This document shows positions 1-14,262 of a DNA stretch of 64,000 nucleotides, piece by piece. How positions within the stretch are numbered: the first letter of the stretch is position 1; every line of letters begins with the position of its first letter. The translations under genes and the position numbers were made by a program. Below the pieces are notes generated by a model that was given only the letters and a program-made list of their open reading frames with translations, was not told where the DNA came from and ran no database searches. The stretch is from Zerene cesonia (taxonomy: Eukaryota > Arthropoda > Insecta > Lepidoptera > Pieridae). The DNA lies in assembly GCF_012273895.1 (NCBI RefSeq), contig NC_052121.1, forward strand, positions 2,666,001 through 2,730,000, read 5' to 3'.

Positions 1-1449
1 CCATATTGTACAAATCAAAGTAATACAATTAGATACAATTAACTCTGACGAAGAAGAGTAATGTTGCTTGAGTGTATGTATATGTACGTAGGATCTTTTA
101 CCTTTTATGATATAAAAGGTTACGTTGAATAATTTTTTTAGATAAATTCAATGATAGTGGAGTTCCTGTGACATTTTAATTAAGACCACCTGCTCTAAGC
201 TCCCCTGCATTCTTATATTTTATGACATCATTCCTGTCCGAATAAAGGTATATTCCAGAGAGACTAATCTAAGCTTTGCTCAAACAGTAAACCACACTGT
301 AGGAGCTTATCAACTGACATTAACAAAAGTTGTTGGTTATTTCTTGGAGTCTAAGTAAATGACAAAAAAGAGATTAGAAATATAAATCTCTACATTTAAA
401 TAAAATTAAATACGAAACTGTTAATGACAAAAGTACTAAATCCTTATTGTGTGTGTGGGATTGTGACTGTATGCGGCAACGTAGCTATTAAAGGGTAGCC
501 CGATTTTTATGAAGTTTTTCACAACAATTGCCTCAACATGGGTATCTTCTTCTTCTTTATTAAATGGCAACTCCTGATTCCACTGTGGACGGATTCTGCC
601 AGTGTCACGTTTTGTACAGATAATCAGAGGATTTTAATGTCGTGTTATTATGAGCTTGTATTAAGAACGGACTTGACTAGTAAAATTATACTATGCATTA
701 CGTCAAATTTCAAATTCAAGATGGCCGACGTCAAAAAACAGGTTCGCAGGGTTTTTTACTTAATATTTCTATTATCTTCGGGGTATACTAAAATAGTTTT
801 AATAAAAAATTACCAAATGACACATAATTTCATACAATTACAACCTATGACCATTAAAAAAAGGTGGGTAATCATCTTGTCAACAAAAATGCATAACGGT
901 GCTATTAAAATTGCCGGTTTCAAATACCAAGTAGCCGATGACTGAACATAATTATAACAGCTGTTGCTTCAAGCATTTAGCCTACAATTAACATACTTAG
1001 CTGTAAAGAGCATAATATAAATTTAAAGTATAATAATTATTCACAACTATTCGGCATTAGGATAATTTCAAGAGCAGGTTTTTGAACTCAAACTTAATCT
1101 TTCATACAAGTGTTTATGAATATATATTTTTTTAAATTACCACCAATTGAGGAAGTCGATTCTAGCGAGAAGAATCGGCAACTCGATCGTTATTTTTTAT
1201 TTAATCTTAGATTATTCGTACGGAACTTTTAGTATCGCCAGTCGGACTCACACTTGACCAATGTTTTATGTATATTATGAAAACCCTATCCAACAGCGAT
1301 TTTGTGCCAAATCAGAGAGAAACATTTTTTGTTCTATTTGTAAACAAACGACTGCAACGCGGCAAGGTTACTTCAAATAAATGCACGTCGTTTATACGCA
1401 AGAATAACAAAGTTTATACGCAATACGAACTGTAGTTAATCCCTACTAA
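1..1449. other. intergenic or intronic AT-rich DNA, no gene seen
   Basis: No frame here has plausible splice structure, domain motifs or coding-like composition. The longest open frame (538-945, +) is rich in Phe, Ile and Lys and lacks recognisable motifs, so it is most simply a chance frame. A well-placed ATG at 721 (GATGGCCGAC) followed by a possible GT donor was considered and not supported by any downstream exon. Confidence 0.6.
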
Positions 1450-1806
1450 TCCCTACTAATATTATAAAAGCGAAAGTAACACTATCTGTCTGTCTGTCTG
1501 TTACGTTTTCACGCCTAAACCACTGAACCGATTTTGATTAAATTTGGTATGAAGATAGAACTGAACTTGGGAAAGGACATAGGATACATTTTATCGCGAA
1601 AAAAGGGTAGAAAGGGTTGAAAGAGGGGATGAAAGTTTGTATGAAAGTTCGTTATTGTCAAACCGATTTTGATGAAACTTGGTATGAAGATGGAACTAAA
1701 CGTGGGAAAGAACAAACCATACTATTTAATGCGAAGAAAATACTCCTTACCATGTCGCGCGATATGAGCGAATTCTACGCGGGCGAAGCCGCGGGCGAAA
1801 AGCTAG
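1450..1806 (+). mobile_element. non-autonomous Helitron (Lep1-like)
   Basis: The element begins TCCCTACTAATATTAT, has a short CTGT microsatellite and the phrase CACTGAACCGATTTTGAT, and ends in GCGGGCGAAAAGCTAG. It is preceded by A and followed by T, the Helitron target preference, with 5' TC and 3' CTAG ends. The internal phrase with CCGATTTTGATGAA occurs twice (near 1530 and 1665), so the body contains an internal repeat. No Rep/helicase coding sequence is present. Confidence 0.8.
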
Positions 1807-4652
1807 TTAAGTAATAAAATTATCATTTTAACTTTGAAACCCTGTATTTGTGAAAACGAACTTTACAAAAAAGGGATAAGCCTTTTTTAACAAAATTTCC
1901 TAAGTATGTAAGTTGCTAATCTTACGAAACAAACCTTATACAATTTCATATAATTACAAATTATGTTTATATTGCAAAATATTGGTATCGTAGACATATA
2001 ATGCGCAATCACGCAATTTTACATATCAAAAATATGTCACATGTGAAAGGCGTGTAAAGACACTTCACATCGAAATTGTAATATATGCAATGAGAGTGTA
2101 CTTACTCTACCTACCTCAATAACGATTTTCGTTTGGAAAGCTGAACTAAATAGCTTAACAATACTCTACGTAACCATTGAGATATAATAATGTCATTGTT
2201 TCTTTTAAAACTACAGCCGTATTTCAATATTAATCTTATACAATATATATACAACATATTTTTTTTTTATTATGACGAACATTAAAGATGATTAACATTC
2301 CAACATAGCATATTCGCTATTTGAGAATAATTTTACATGAAAGGGTATAAGATCCAATTATAGCCCGTCTGTCCCCAGTCGCGTGCCTCCCGTGCCTGTC
2401 TCGGAGCTACATTAGCTATCTACCTATGGAATGTAAAATATTATGTATAAACACGGCTCAGGCTCAGAGAGCAACCAATGGAATTTCCTTGGCTTTCCAA
2501 AAAGATCAAAACATGCCCCAAATCCATTGATATACGCGGCCTATGCGACGTTTATGCGCTTGTGTACGCCTCGGGTGTAAAATTAGTTTTATTGAAATAT
2601 TCCGAATAAATTAACCTTATTGGGCTTTTGAGGAAACAAACGATTAAGGATTTTCACTTATTATACGAACTGTAGTTTATCATAAATCATTATAAGCCGT
2701 CACTAAAATTTTAACAAGTGTATCAAAGCGAATTTAAATCTTCATTCCTTCCGACTAGTTATAATATGACGTTATTACGGATTTCAGCCCCACACTATAT
2801 CATTCCAGCGCTTTTGAAGCCGGCTTTAAAACTTAACGTCCAACTGCAAACATCGTGTGCATATCCGCATAGCTCAATATGAGAGAATTAATCATTTACG
2901 TTCTCAAGCAAACTTGTCGTGATTAGTGTTACACGAGGTTTTCAGGCCGCACAAAACTTTTCATATATTCATACCATATATATAGCTTCTAAATACAATT
3001 ACTAAGTTTATATCTTTCATGAACAGGTGACATTTAGCCAATTATGGGTATATATATTATATAAGTTATGGGTGTAGTATAGGTTATGAATACTATTACT
3101 TTTAGTCAATTCCTTTGGTCTGGCATCTATAGTACTGATCAATTTAACAAGCTAGCTCACGAGAAAGATATTAATATTAAATCATTACAAATTATACGTA
3201 CTAAATTTAACACAAACTCTCAAATTGGCCATTGTAACCGCCAATAATGTCCAATAATTTATTCAGCAGCGATTAATTAACGATAACAGCATCCATGTCC
3301 GCTAATGAGTAAATGGAACCGGTCGCGGCATTCCTGGGCTTCCTAACAGGATAATGTAGATAGCCTCGTGAAGGTCAGGTTCAACTAGTAAACACCATTT
3401 GCAGTCATTGTGAGGACGGTGCTAAATTGCGAGATTGCACAATAGTCGCCATTTACTAAATGCTCCTTAATGCCGCGTCGTTTGGGAGGGTCGTTTGTCA
3501 TCTTTTTTCGTTTGTAGCCTAATGCGACGTTACCGTCTTTATTTACAAGAACCATTTTAACAAATTACCAGATATTACGCGGACGTGAAACGGAACTTAG
3601 CAAGGATTACCATGATTCCTATTTTGGAGACGCTATCTAAGCCATAACACTTTTCTCTAAATTCGCTTAAAACGCCTGAAGTAAAAGTAAAGTACACATA
3701 TTGCTTTCAAAAACCATTCTGTTAGTGGACCTATATAAGACACAATAATAGACCTGTACCAACGGTCACGTAACAAAAGTCATACTAGATCGAAGGAATA
3801 TCGCCAAAGCTATTTATCATGCACGCTACGTAAATCGGGCCATCAGGAAATAAGTTCTTAGATTTTAGTGTGAGTGTAGTCATAAGTTATTCAAAAAAAG
3901 CAATAATTTTAGCCAAATTAAAACGTTTCCAATTTTAATTCTGTGCACTAAACACTTCATTTATTGAAAATATGGTCGCAGAGTGTGGACAAATCGATCA
4001 TATTTACGATAAATTGACAGAAATAATAATAAGGTTCTAATCCTATTTTTGGTAAGATTTTTAAATATCCACATATTTGGACCTTTAACTGACCATATAA
4101 TTACACGATCACGAGCAGATGTAATTATCAGAACTGATGGATAGTATAGATAGTACCTAAATATGAAATAAAATTAAAGTAAGTTTGAAAAGCTACTTTT
4201 TATACAAGAAAGAGTATGAATCTAATCTGTGAGGTGTTGAAGCATCTCTAAAAATATGCGTTGAAGATAATATAATTTTAACGCCCCATATAAACGTTAT
4301 AGTGATTTAAACACATAACGGTCAAACTATAAATGGAATAATTCTTCAGTCATCCGCTGATATTAGGCGACCACCATTGCGAGTCGCGACCACACGCAAA
4401 CTTTGCACACACACACGCACACAACCCTCGTGCATGTTAATGTAGTAGTGTTTTATTATCACACATGAGGAAGCGTTGGGGTGTCGATAGTAAAATTATA
4501 TAACAGATGTAATTATGTTGCTAGCGTCGTTTGGTCTAAATGACATAGAAAATAAGAGGTTTTGTATACCTCATCATTATCATAGCATAGATTTGTTGAT
4601 TGATTATTGAGAATATCCTTTCTGTTAATAAACATATAAATAAAATAAATAT
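1807..4652. other. AT-rich DNA without a recognisable gene
   Basis: Only short chance frames are present. A slightly more GC-rich stretch near 3300-3500 shows no frame with plausible coding content. Nothing else is supported. Confidence 0.5.
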
Positions 4653-4893
4653 TAGTTTAAAAAAAACTAAAAAACACGCTTTAACAAAAATCATATTTTG
4701 CAAATTAAAAAATGGAATAATTTTATCAAATTAGTGTATTGTCATCGGTCCTCAATAAATCTACAAAGTTTGAACGAAATCTGGCCGTTTAAAGTGGGTC
4801 AAAATCGCGCCCAAAGAAGTCGGTTACAAACAAACATACAAACAAACATACAAACAAACATACAGGTGAAGCTAATAAAAAGCGTGTAAAAAA
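4653..4893 (+). repeat. MITE-like interspersed repeat, copy 1
   Basis: About 240 bp nearly identical to 18796-19030 in the same orientation. The outer ends carry ACACGCTTT at the left and AAAGCGTGT at the right, which are inverted repeats of each other, as in MITEs. A CAAACATA-type microsatellite lies just inside the right end. A short open frame (4698-4889) across it is a by-product of the repeat. Confidence 0.6.
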
Positions 4894-7800
4894 AGATTTT
4901 TTTTTATATTCTACTTCTACAATTTAAACTTATAAATACACTAATTCTTTATATTTTGAAATATCAGTCATTGTGAAGTTGAAGAAAAACACTGCAATTA
5001 ATCAATATCAAATTATTCTGATACGCAAACGACTTAAATATTAACACAAATGTTCATTTCATTAATTGCTTATATTATTATAAGCTTATCAAATTATATA
5101 CACAGTGTATGAAGTCATAAGTTCCGTAATTATGGTACAAGGTAAAGATAAGCTTATCCGGCCACCACACACTATTCACTCCTCTAACGACTTTTTTATA
5201 ATAAACCAAATTATAAAATATCGATAATTAATATAGCATCTTTAATTTATTGAAATGTTATTATCTCTCTTTTATATTTTATCGTTAAAATATTTTACTT
5301 TAAAATATATATTTTGTGTCCAAGTAGACGACTTTTTAGACAATGACCATCTAATAAAACACTGTAATAAAAACATAAAATAATCGTTATAACTTATACT
5401 CCATTAGAAAAACGCTTGCAAAGTTATAGTTTAGTTTTTTCATATCATTATAGTATAAAACCTAAGGATCCATTAGCATCATACCTTAATGAACTTCATT
5501 CAAAGGTAACAGCAACTGAGAACCGTTATTCTATACACCGTATAGGCAAAGGAAATAAAACCCGGCATGTCAAACAGACGTCAGCTGTGTTTAAAGCACG
5601 CGTCGCACGTGTGTAAACTCAGATACAAAGATATGATACCATAAACTATGGGAAGAATGAATTTGATAATATCCAATGTTTTACAGAACCTTTGAGTTAT
5701 TAATGTATGAATATTATTTTTAGTACAAAACAGTATCTTTTTAAACGGAAGCCGTTATACCATTATAAATTTTGTAATTACCCAATTAGTTACTATTTAT
5801 AATTCTTAACTGCCAATATCGATCCATTTTTATTTAATTTAAGCAAACCAACGGGCAACGATCGAGAATACAGTGTTTCCTAGATTTCTAGTCGTCGATA
5901 TAATAGTCGGACAGTTTTCCAAAAGGAACATTCTATTATTGGAAGACAGCGAGAATTTTCTTAAGAGATTTCGAATATACTATGCTAATATACAATTGTC
6001 TCTTCAAAATGATATTCCTTAAGCAATTGTTGTATTTATTAACAGCTCTAATCTTACTACGCTTTCAATGTAGGATAATAATAACCACTCATAAGGCGAT
6101 CGCATTATTAGAACTAACGGGACTCGATTGCTTAACGCCGATATGCAAATCGATCGATACATAATATAAGCCCGTACTACAAGTATGAGTAATCTTTGAT
6201 TATATCATTATTTCACGTATTGAATTTAGCCATTGAAAAAAGCACGCACAAATTGAAAATTGACAATCACTTGGTTAAGTTATATAGAAACAATGGATGG
6301 AATTGAAATAATATTAATATCAGCTTCTGGAAAGAGCAGAATAATTTTCATAAATCTTCATATATATATGGAGATAAACTATAAATATAATAAACATTAA
6401 ACTAAGGTATAGCTGCGTGTATCTCAACGCATGTGGTGCGCGCATGATTCATAGAGCCGTTCGATATGGTGTTGCTAGCAAATCGATTATGGCAAGGCCC
6501 TTCCTTTAGGTTCATTGCACCTCGATTGTTCTGCATCATGCTGTCTGCTGAGTGTCGCCTGCGTAAATATTCATCAACATTGCACATATATATATTTTTT
6601 TAATTATACTTTTCGATTTTACCAATCGATTTCATTAATTTACAGTTAATCTTACGGACAAACTTTCACCAGCTATGCACCGATTTCTCTGCGTTGTATG
6701 TTTTGAATGTGAATTCAATGAAATGGCAAAATAAACAATTATTGGCAGGTCAGGCAATAAGATGAGAGACTAATTTAAAAATCTATATATCATAAGAGCG
6801 GTCCAAATAAATTAAATTGCTAAGCTTAGTCAATAGAACAAACTCATAATTGTCGCCATTCACTGCATCCGGCTTCATCCATCATTAAAGAGTCATTGGT
6901 ATTTTTTGCAAAAGTCTTTTTATAGTAAATTGCTTGCAGTTTCAGCCTGTTAAATATTGCATAAGAACCGTCACGTAGATGGGTGGCCATTACGACTTCA
7001 TCATTAGATGGAGAGGACGTAAATTAATCATATCCGGGAATATAATCAATCATGTTTACAAGATCTTGTATAAAAGGATGCCCTTTGTATACGTAATAAA
7101 TTCAAAAAGAACTTTTAACTGAACTTGAAAGTCGTAGCGTAGAACCCCAAAGCCACTTATGCTCAACTCTCGACGTCGAATTTTGTTCCACTGCAGAAAC
7201 AACCTGATTAGTGAGTTAAGTGCATTTTTATATAATAATTGCAAATCTGCAAGGACGTGAAGTTACATAAGCCTGTATAGCAGAGGGTGGGGGAAATCGC
7301 AGCAGTGGCTCGGTCGCGACGATCTGGCGCCTAACAATACCAGTCCATACGAACATAAGTGTCTGAAATGTTTACAAGCCATTCGAAAGTTAGCATTCTT
7401 CACAAAAAAACTTTCAATGGCTCTATCAGATGATGGTATTCGAACAACATGTGTGTCGCCTAAGTTGGAAATTCCGATCGAAAGATGGGAACTTACGAAT
7501 ACATTAAAGTCTATACTAAGTATTTCCATAAATTTATCAATGACCACTTAAGTGAACTTCACTATTGTTTATAAAATAACAAATATAAACGTAAGTTATG
7601 TTGAACGCTTTATAACACCTAACATTACTTTTTTACGTGAAGTACATACGATCAGCTGGCAATGGTGTGATCGATGCCTATACCTTAAGAGCTTCATAAA
7701 AGTATACAGAATTATATTACAATTCGTTTTTTGTCGTTTTAAAAATAAATATTCAGACTTAACAAACCCCAATATTTGTTTAGATCTTTATCGTATCTGT

Positions 7801-10800
7801 ACTGCGCTCCTGCCTCGTATTTCTAGACGATAAACATGTCCATGTGAATGTAAAACAAGATGCGAGCCCGAAATATCCCTGTTTAAATAAGCAAAAACAC
7901 GTGAACTCCATGTTAAATAACTAGAACTTACTGTAAACTAAACGGTAGATTTACGAATTAAAGTCTGGTCTTTGCATTGGCAGAAGTCCAGTAGAAACTC
8001 AGAAGATTGCATTCATCATAGCATTCGAGATTGATATGACTATTTTGAAACTGGAATATTAAAATTCTGTTAAATAAGTAGGTCGAATGTCGTGTCGCGT
8101 TTAAAAGCATAGTTTTGGTCCATTAATAAACTAAACGTTATTAAAAATATAAAAAAACACGTTATATGTGTTATATTGCAAAAATGCATGAAGTATTTAA
8201 TGTAGTATGTATGATATAACATATGCCCGAAAAGTTGCCATCAAAATGCTCGCGCAAAAATGTCAAACACAAAGCGCGTGTCAATAGAAAATAGGCCACG
8301 TAAGGCGGAAAAACAGTAGCACAGGAAATTAACTGGAAGCGTTCAGAGAACTGCTGTAAAGTCAAATAATAATTTTCCGCGCCGGAACACTAACAATGTA
8401 GAGCAATTGTCGATTTCAAACTTGATATTCACCTAAATCTATATGCAGCGTACATTTCGTGCCAATGAAATCTAATGTTTTGAGAATATTATGAAGAAAA
8501 TGGCTCGATCAAACCACGCTTCTGGCGGGATTTAAACATAATAATGTCCTTTGAAACGTGTTATAAGAGATTAGAATTTTGTTTTGCTTCCTGTGCATTG
8601 CTAATAGGAGATTACGTCATAAGCGGCTGATGGTTATATTTAAATAATCGTGAATTCATTGCATAAAACATCATATTCTGTTACCACTGACTGTCACAGC
8701 TTATAGTTTGATTATTCATGATAGTTACGGCCGCGGCGGCGTTAAAAAAATGAGAAATGCCGTATTCATAATTCATTTATTACTGTGACGATTTTTGGGC
8801 AAGAATTAAAACACTACGTACTTAGGTTGATAAGTCATATACGATTTAAAATTGTGATTCGTTCTCAAAACGAGACTGGTAACGTTAAGTTAATTAATAT
8901 TGGCTACAAAATAAAAATACATAACTAAGATCTTAAAGCCTTCTGTATACGATATTAAAAATAATCATAGGTACAATTTCATAGTGCAATAATACATTTA
9001 CAAGTGTAACTAAAACATGGTAATACGGTATACCTAATATCTATAGATAAGAAATTTAACAACAAAAGGTCGCAGTTCTAAAATGGACGGAGCGGGGTCA
9101 ATGACCGCTGACGGTAAGCGTTTTGAGATGCAAGTGTTTATTTACTAACTGATCGTTAAGATGTTATATTGCACGTGCGTGATGGTAAATATAAATCAAT
9201 TCTCACCCGTGATAACAATCATTGGTATCTATGTTTGAAATATAGACTTCTTTCTTCTTCTTTAGCACCAGGAATCGGGTTACGTATGCTTACAGATGCT
9301 ATAAAATTATAATTAACCCTAACTATAAAGAATTTCCCAGAATAACTAAAGGAGGAAGTTACAAAGTATGTTAATGTCCAATGTTTTCAATTAAGCGTTA
9401 CCCTTTGCTGTATATACTTTAAATTATGTGACTTATTAAACAAACACAATATTTGCAGCGACCTTTAGTGGCATTTCTTTAGCACAGAGTATAGTTAATA
9501 CAAGCCCGTAATAACACGACAATAAAAACTTTTGATTATCTGTACAAAATGTGATTGGCAAAATCCGTCTTCAGTGGAATCGGGTGTTGCCATTAAATAA
9601 AGAAGAAGAAAAAGAAGAAGTAGATGGTGGCACTGCAAAACGGCAGTAGTAGGTACCTTAACAAATACTGTTCCAACGCGAAACAACATTTAAAAAAGTT
9701 CTTATTCCAGTCGAGTTTAATAAAACTTTCATATTTGACCTTTTATAAACTCCTCAACCATGTCCATTATTCTTTTCCAGTATATTTAACTGCATATTTA
9801 TTAGATATCGTTTTCAATAACACCGCAGAACTCGATCAACCTCCTGAACAGTTTGAATCGATAAAACACTTATTAACAACAAAATATAAAAGCGAATAAG
9901 TTTGAAAATTAAAATTAATTTAACAACCCGCTCAGCAAGCTTGTTGACTCGCAAAATCTGGTTTTTATGAATTAATTACTACGCACAACGTGTTTAATCG
10001 CGTATAACGCCAATCTTGTAAATTATTTGGAAACAATAATTAGAAACTAATCAGGTAATGAAGTGCTAAATTAAAGGTGTTTCCTAAATTATTTATCGGC
10101 TACTATTGCAACGCGTGATAACAATCACTTTGTAATACCGGTGACAAATAAACGAGGAAATTTCTCGTTCACGTGGTAATAAGGGTACTTAAGAGGTAAT
10201 AATTAATATTTTTTCCTATAATACGTTTAACGAAATGTCGATTTCAAAATGTTGTGGTTATTTTTGTAGCTGTGGAGTTATTTCGTGCTTAGAACTTGTT
10301 TGTATTTAGGTATTTTTCAAATATTTTTTTTATACATAACTTTTCATTATAATCTGTATCGATTTACGTTATATATGCTCTCGTGATGTACCATATTATT
10401 AAATTTATCATTATATTCATGACGACCCTCTATATTTATATACTGCCAAGACGTACTTTTACATTGCAATTATTTAGCTTTACCAGTTTCACTAACAAAG
10501 CCTTGCTTTCGAACCGGTTAATGGAAAACTTACCAATAAATATCTTATCAAAATCAAAATAAGAAGTGTCAAAAGTTTCAATTACTTACACAATGAACAA
10601 TTCCGTGTATAAAGAATCAATGGCACAAGTAGCACGTTAAATAAGCATAAACGTCACCGTGTTCAAATACTGTTATACAGTTATTTTAAAGTTTCATGTT
10701 CATATCAATATTATGCAGATTTATTTGGCACTCGATAGCAGACACGACCGTCCGCTAAGTAGGTCTAAGCGATACTGCGGGCTGCAGCCACAACGAGGCC

Positions 10801-13059
10801 TACGGAGCGACGAATACTAAAAGAATATTCGAATTTCGAAGCGCTGGGACACGCCGTAGTACCGCACCGCATTTTTCATGAAATGGCTCTCCTCTTTCAA
10901 AGGGGTCGAGATTAATATGGAACCTCTTCAATGGCCTTTGTTACAATGGCAGTGGTCCAGCATCAAGATTGTTTGATATGGCCGATCTTCAGTTATGAAA
11001 TATTCATGCCTTAATTAATTTTCAAGTTCGAGGTTTTGCAAAGTCAAATTTTTAACAGATCTATTGCGACTTTTATTGTACTTATTCAATGAAGCTGAAT
11101 ACGATAATAATATATGTATACTCCTTGTACATCTTGTATAAAACAAAAGCACATGGAGAGTAATCTAAGCGTCATTATAAAAAAAACAGCACTAACAAGA
11201 AAGCAACATCTCATGTTGCATTCCATTATAAGTAGTCAATAATGATTCAACTATGTGTGTCATGTTTGTGTGTCGCCGGGTGTCAGATGTGTGTCCGGTT
11301 GGGATGCGAGCGAGGCCGGGATATGTAGTAAAGGTATATAGTATAGTACACGACTAGTAATAAGTTGACCCATTATATTACTGAGGTATGCTAGCTTATA
11401 CGGGAAAATTATTATAGTATGTGTTTTAACATTTCTGTAATAATAGCAATCAAAACACACCAAATATTCTTATAACCACAGGTCCTAGCAAAATTTGAAA
11501 ATTGTAAAAGAAAATGTGTACCCAAAAAAGTGGGTTAATTTGGTCTTAATAATTTAATTCTAAAATCATCCAATTTGCAAACTTAACTTCACAATACGCA
11601 AAAAAGGAATTACAATTGAACCCTATAATACGGCGTACTTACTGCTAAACTAAGAACTAACATAAGAATTAAAACAAATTCATCAAATTCAACAGCGCAA
11701 ATCATTTGCCCCAGTAATGTCAAAGTCACGTAAGTGCGTTAACGAGGTAATGCCTAGGCCGGTGATTATCTGTTGCACCACATGGTCTTAAGGTCATATG
11801 TTAGCCTTTTAACTATATAATTAAAAGACAGAACGTATTTTCTCATCGAGGATTGGGTCACGGAGTTGCATAAGTATTTGAACCAACTACAGTCGAAGCT
11901 CAAGAATTTCCCTTGAGTGCTGCCCAGGCTGGGACTGAAAGTTTCTGCGAATAGTTTGCCGTTTTCTTTTTGATACGAAAAAAATCTCTAAACCTCTTTT
12001 TATAGAAATTGCTTTGTTGCGTAAATCTATTTTTAAAATGTGTAAGCAATATCTTAGTTATTTCTCAAATTTCACATATCATGTTTATCAAGTAGAATTT
12101 TGATAAACTTCTAAAATTAATGACTAGTTTACTATTTCACTAAACGTGGAAAAATCGTAATTTTATAATAGGCCAGCAAAAATTAACTTAAGAGTTAGTC
12201 CGTATGGCATAACTCATAAAGAAGCAAATCGTAGTACCTACTACTACTTACTGAAATCGTTTAATGGTAACTTCTATTGCTATGAAATTTAAAAAAAAAT
12301 GCCAATACTAGCAAGATAATTGAAATATGCAGGAGCTATTTGAAATGGACTTCCTTTAGGACCAATACGCGAGTTGAAACAATAATCCCAGTAAATCAAA
12401 CCACGAGGTAAATTTTCCAGTTTTCTCGTATTATAGTTTCAATTACAAAACCTTTTCCCAATGGTTCAGTTATATTGTTACAGTTGTCGTGCGTTGATAC
12501 AGTAACAAATAACTATCGGTTACAGTGGACTGACCCACATGCGGTTCACAAATGAGAGCTGGTTAACTATGTACCAGACCTAGGTATATGAGCGACAACA
12601 TTTGATCTTATTTATCCAGCATATGCGAATGCAATTTTTAAAACATCGTTATAATCTTATTCCTCCTGTAAATACAAAAAATATTTAAAAGTCATCACAA
12701 AATAATGTCTACGATCGAATGAACATTCGGAACCTATTATTAAGTACTGATTCTTACATTAAAACAACTTTTATAAGATAAAAAAAAATTTATATTATAA
12801 ATCGTTTTTTTTTTTGGGAAGGTGTATATATTTGAAAGTACTTTTGGTGTATGCTGGTATCTTATCAAAATTGCTAAGGGATTTATTGATGCATGTTTTT
12901 AATTACGATTTCAATTGGGATTTGCAGAGTACATAAACAATATCGAATCATGTACAAATAAAGAATCAATATCGCGCAGCACGACCTCTCCCATTCCATG
13001 CACATGTTCCCGCTGGGATCCTTTCAAGGGCATTGAACATTTATAATTACTGTTCTGTT
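4894..13059. other. long AT-rich region without a confirmed gene
   Basis: No gene could be assembled. Three places stand out and are reported as findings: a stretch open on both strands at about 7257-7551, a good-looking initiator exon with a GTAAGC donor at 9083-9113, and a GC-richer block at 10735-10920. The remaining frames are short, low-complexity and unsupported by splice signals. Confidence 0.5.
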
Positions 13060-13250
13060 AATCACTACTTAGTATAAAACAAAGTCGCATTCTCTGTCCC
13101 CATGTATACTTAAATCTTTAAAACTACGCAACTGATTTTGATGGGGTTTCTTTAAATAGATAGAGTGATTCAAGAGGAAGGTGTATATGTATAAAAACAT
13201 ATTTCACCGAATTATATATTTCACCGCGGGCAAAAGCAGTTTTATAGTTT
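13060..13250 (+). mobile_element. degraded non-autonomous Helitron-like repeat
   Basis: Contains AGTATAAAACAAAGTCGC, TCTTTAAAACTACGCAAC and AGATAGAGTGATTCAAGAGG, shared with the copies at 38822-39084 and 61035-61200. It ends in CACCGCGGGCAAAAGCAG but lacks the terminal CTAG, so the 3' end has decayed. The ends are approximate. Confidence 0.55.
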
Positions 13251-13929
13251 TATATAATTAACATATAAAAGCTTAAACTATATGAATTTTAATATGTATT
13301 TTATGCGAAAATTTCATCATCATCAGCCCATATATGTTCCCACTGCCGAGACACATGCCTTCTATGAGGGTACATGCCATAATGCGAAAACTTCAATTCC
13401 TAGTAAATATCCCGTAATAGGTACGCATTTTTTCGCAAACCATCGACGTAATCTTCAATAACGCCGTCGAAACACGCAACAAATTATATATAACTAACTG
13501 TTACTTCACTTAAGATAAGAAAATCTATAGTTGAGTATTTCTTGTGATTGTCGATAGAAAACTTCCCTCAGTAGCAATTTCGTAAAGAACCCATTGTGTG
13601 TTATTACCAGCGCTGTATGTAATCGGTTCAATAACTTATATGGCAATAATCATTTGTTACATAACGAAATATGGATCTTTTTGTGTCTCGCGTAAGATAA
13701 AAGCAACTAATAAAACGTTTACAACCTAGCTTAAAACTTAGACTGAAATAATTATACATAGTAACGTTAATTTTACATTGTAGGTTGCAAACCTATTAAC
13801 TCAATAAACTACTAAATAAAATCATTATATTTTATATCACGTATTATATATTTTATATGATATTCAAGGAAATATTTAGAAAAACGCTGTTTTCTGTAAG
13901 CACGGGTAGATTTTGGCGAACTTCGATGG

Positions 13930-14262
13930 ACTCGGGTTTTTTTTTATTTCATAGCGGGCAACTGAGCTGGTGGTTTGCCTGATGGTAAGCGATCACCACT
14001 GCCCATGAACATTCACAAAGGTAGTGCCTCTGCGAATGCGCTGCCCGCTTTTATGGGGTAAGGGAAAAGGAAAGGGTTAACGACTGGAAAGAAGGAATGG
14101 ACTGGGACGGGTATGGAAAAGGAAACGGGCCTCCGGCTCCCCCAATCACCGTACGAAACACAGTGGCATGCCAGTATTTCGTGCCGGTTTTCTGTGGGTG
14201 TGATACTTCCCCGGTGCGAGTTGGCCCAATTCGTGTCGAAGCGTGCTCGACTCCCACAATAC
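13930..14262 (+). repeat. lepidopteran SINE-like interspersed repeat
   Basis: The stretch begins with a T-run and CGGGCAACTGAGCTGGTGG, continues through GCCTGATGGTAAGCGATC and GCCCATGAACATTC, and ends near a CGACTCCCACAAT tail. It is homologous to a nested block at 52800-52960 and to a reversed, internally deleted fragment at 43060-43195. The frames on both strands here (14013-14355) are products of the repeat, not genes. The T-run at the left end suggests that the retroposed copy is oriented on the minus strand. Confidence 0.6.

Noticed and set aside
538..945. 135-aa frame and an ATG at 721 with GATGGCCGAC context
   Set aside because: No conserved motif, low-complexity composition, and no downstream exon fits the possible GT donor.
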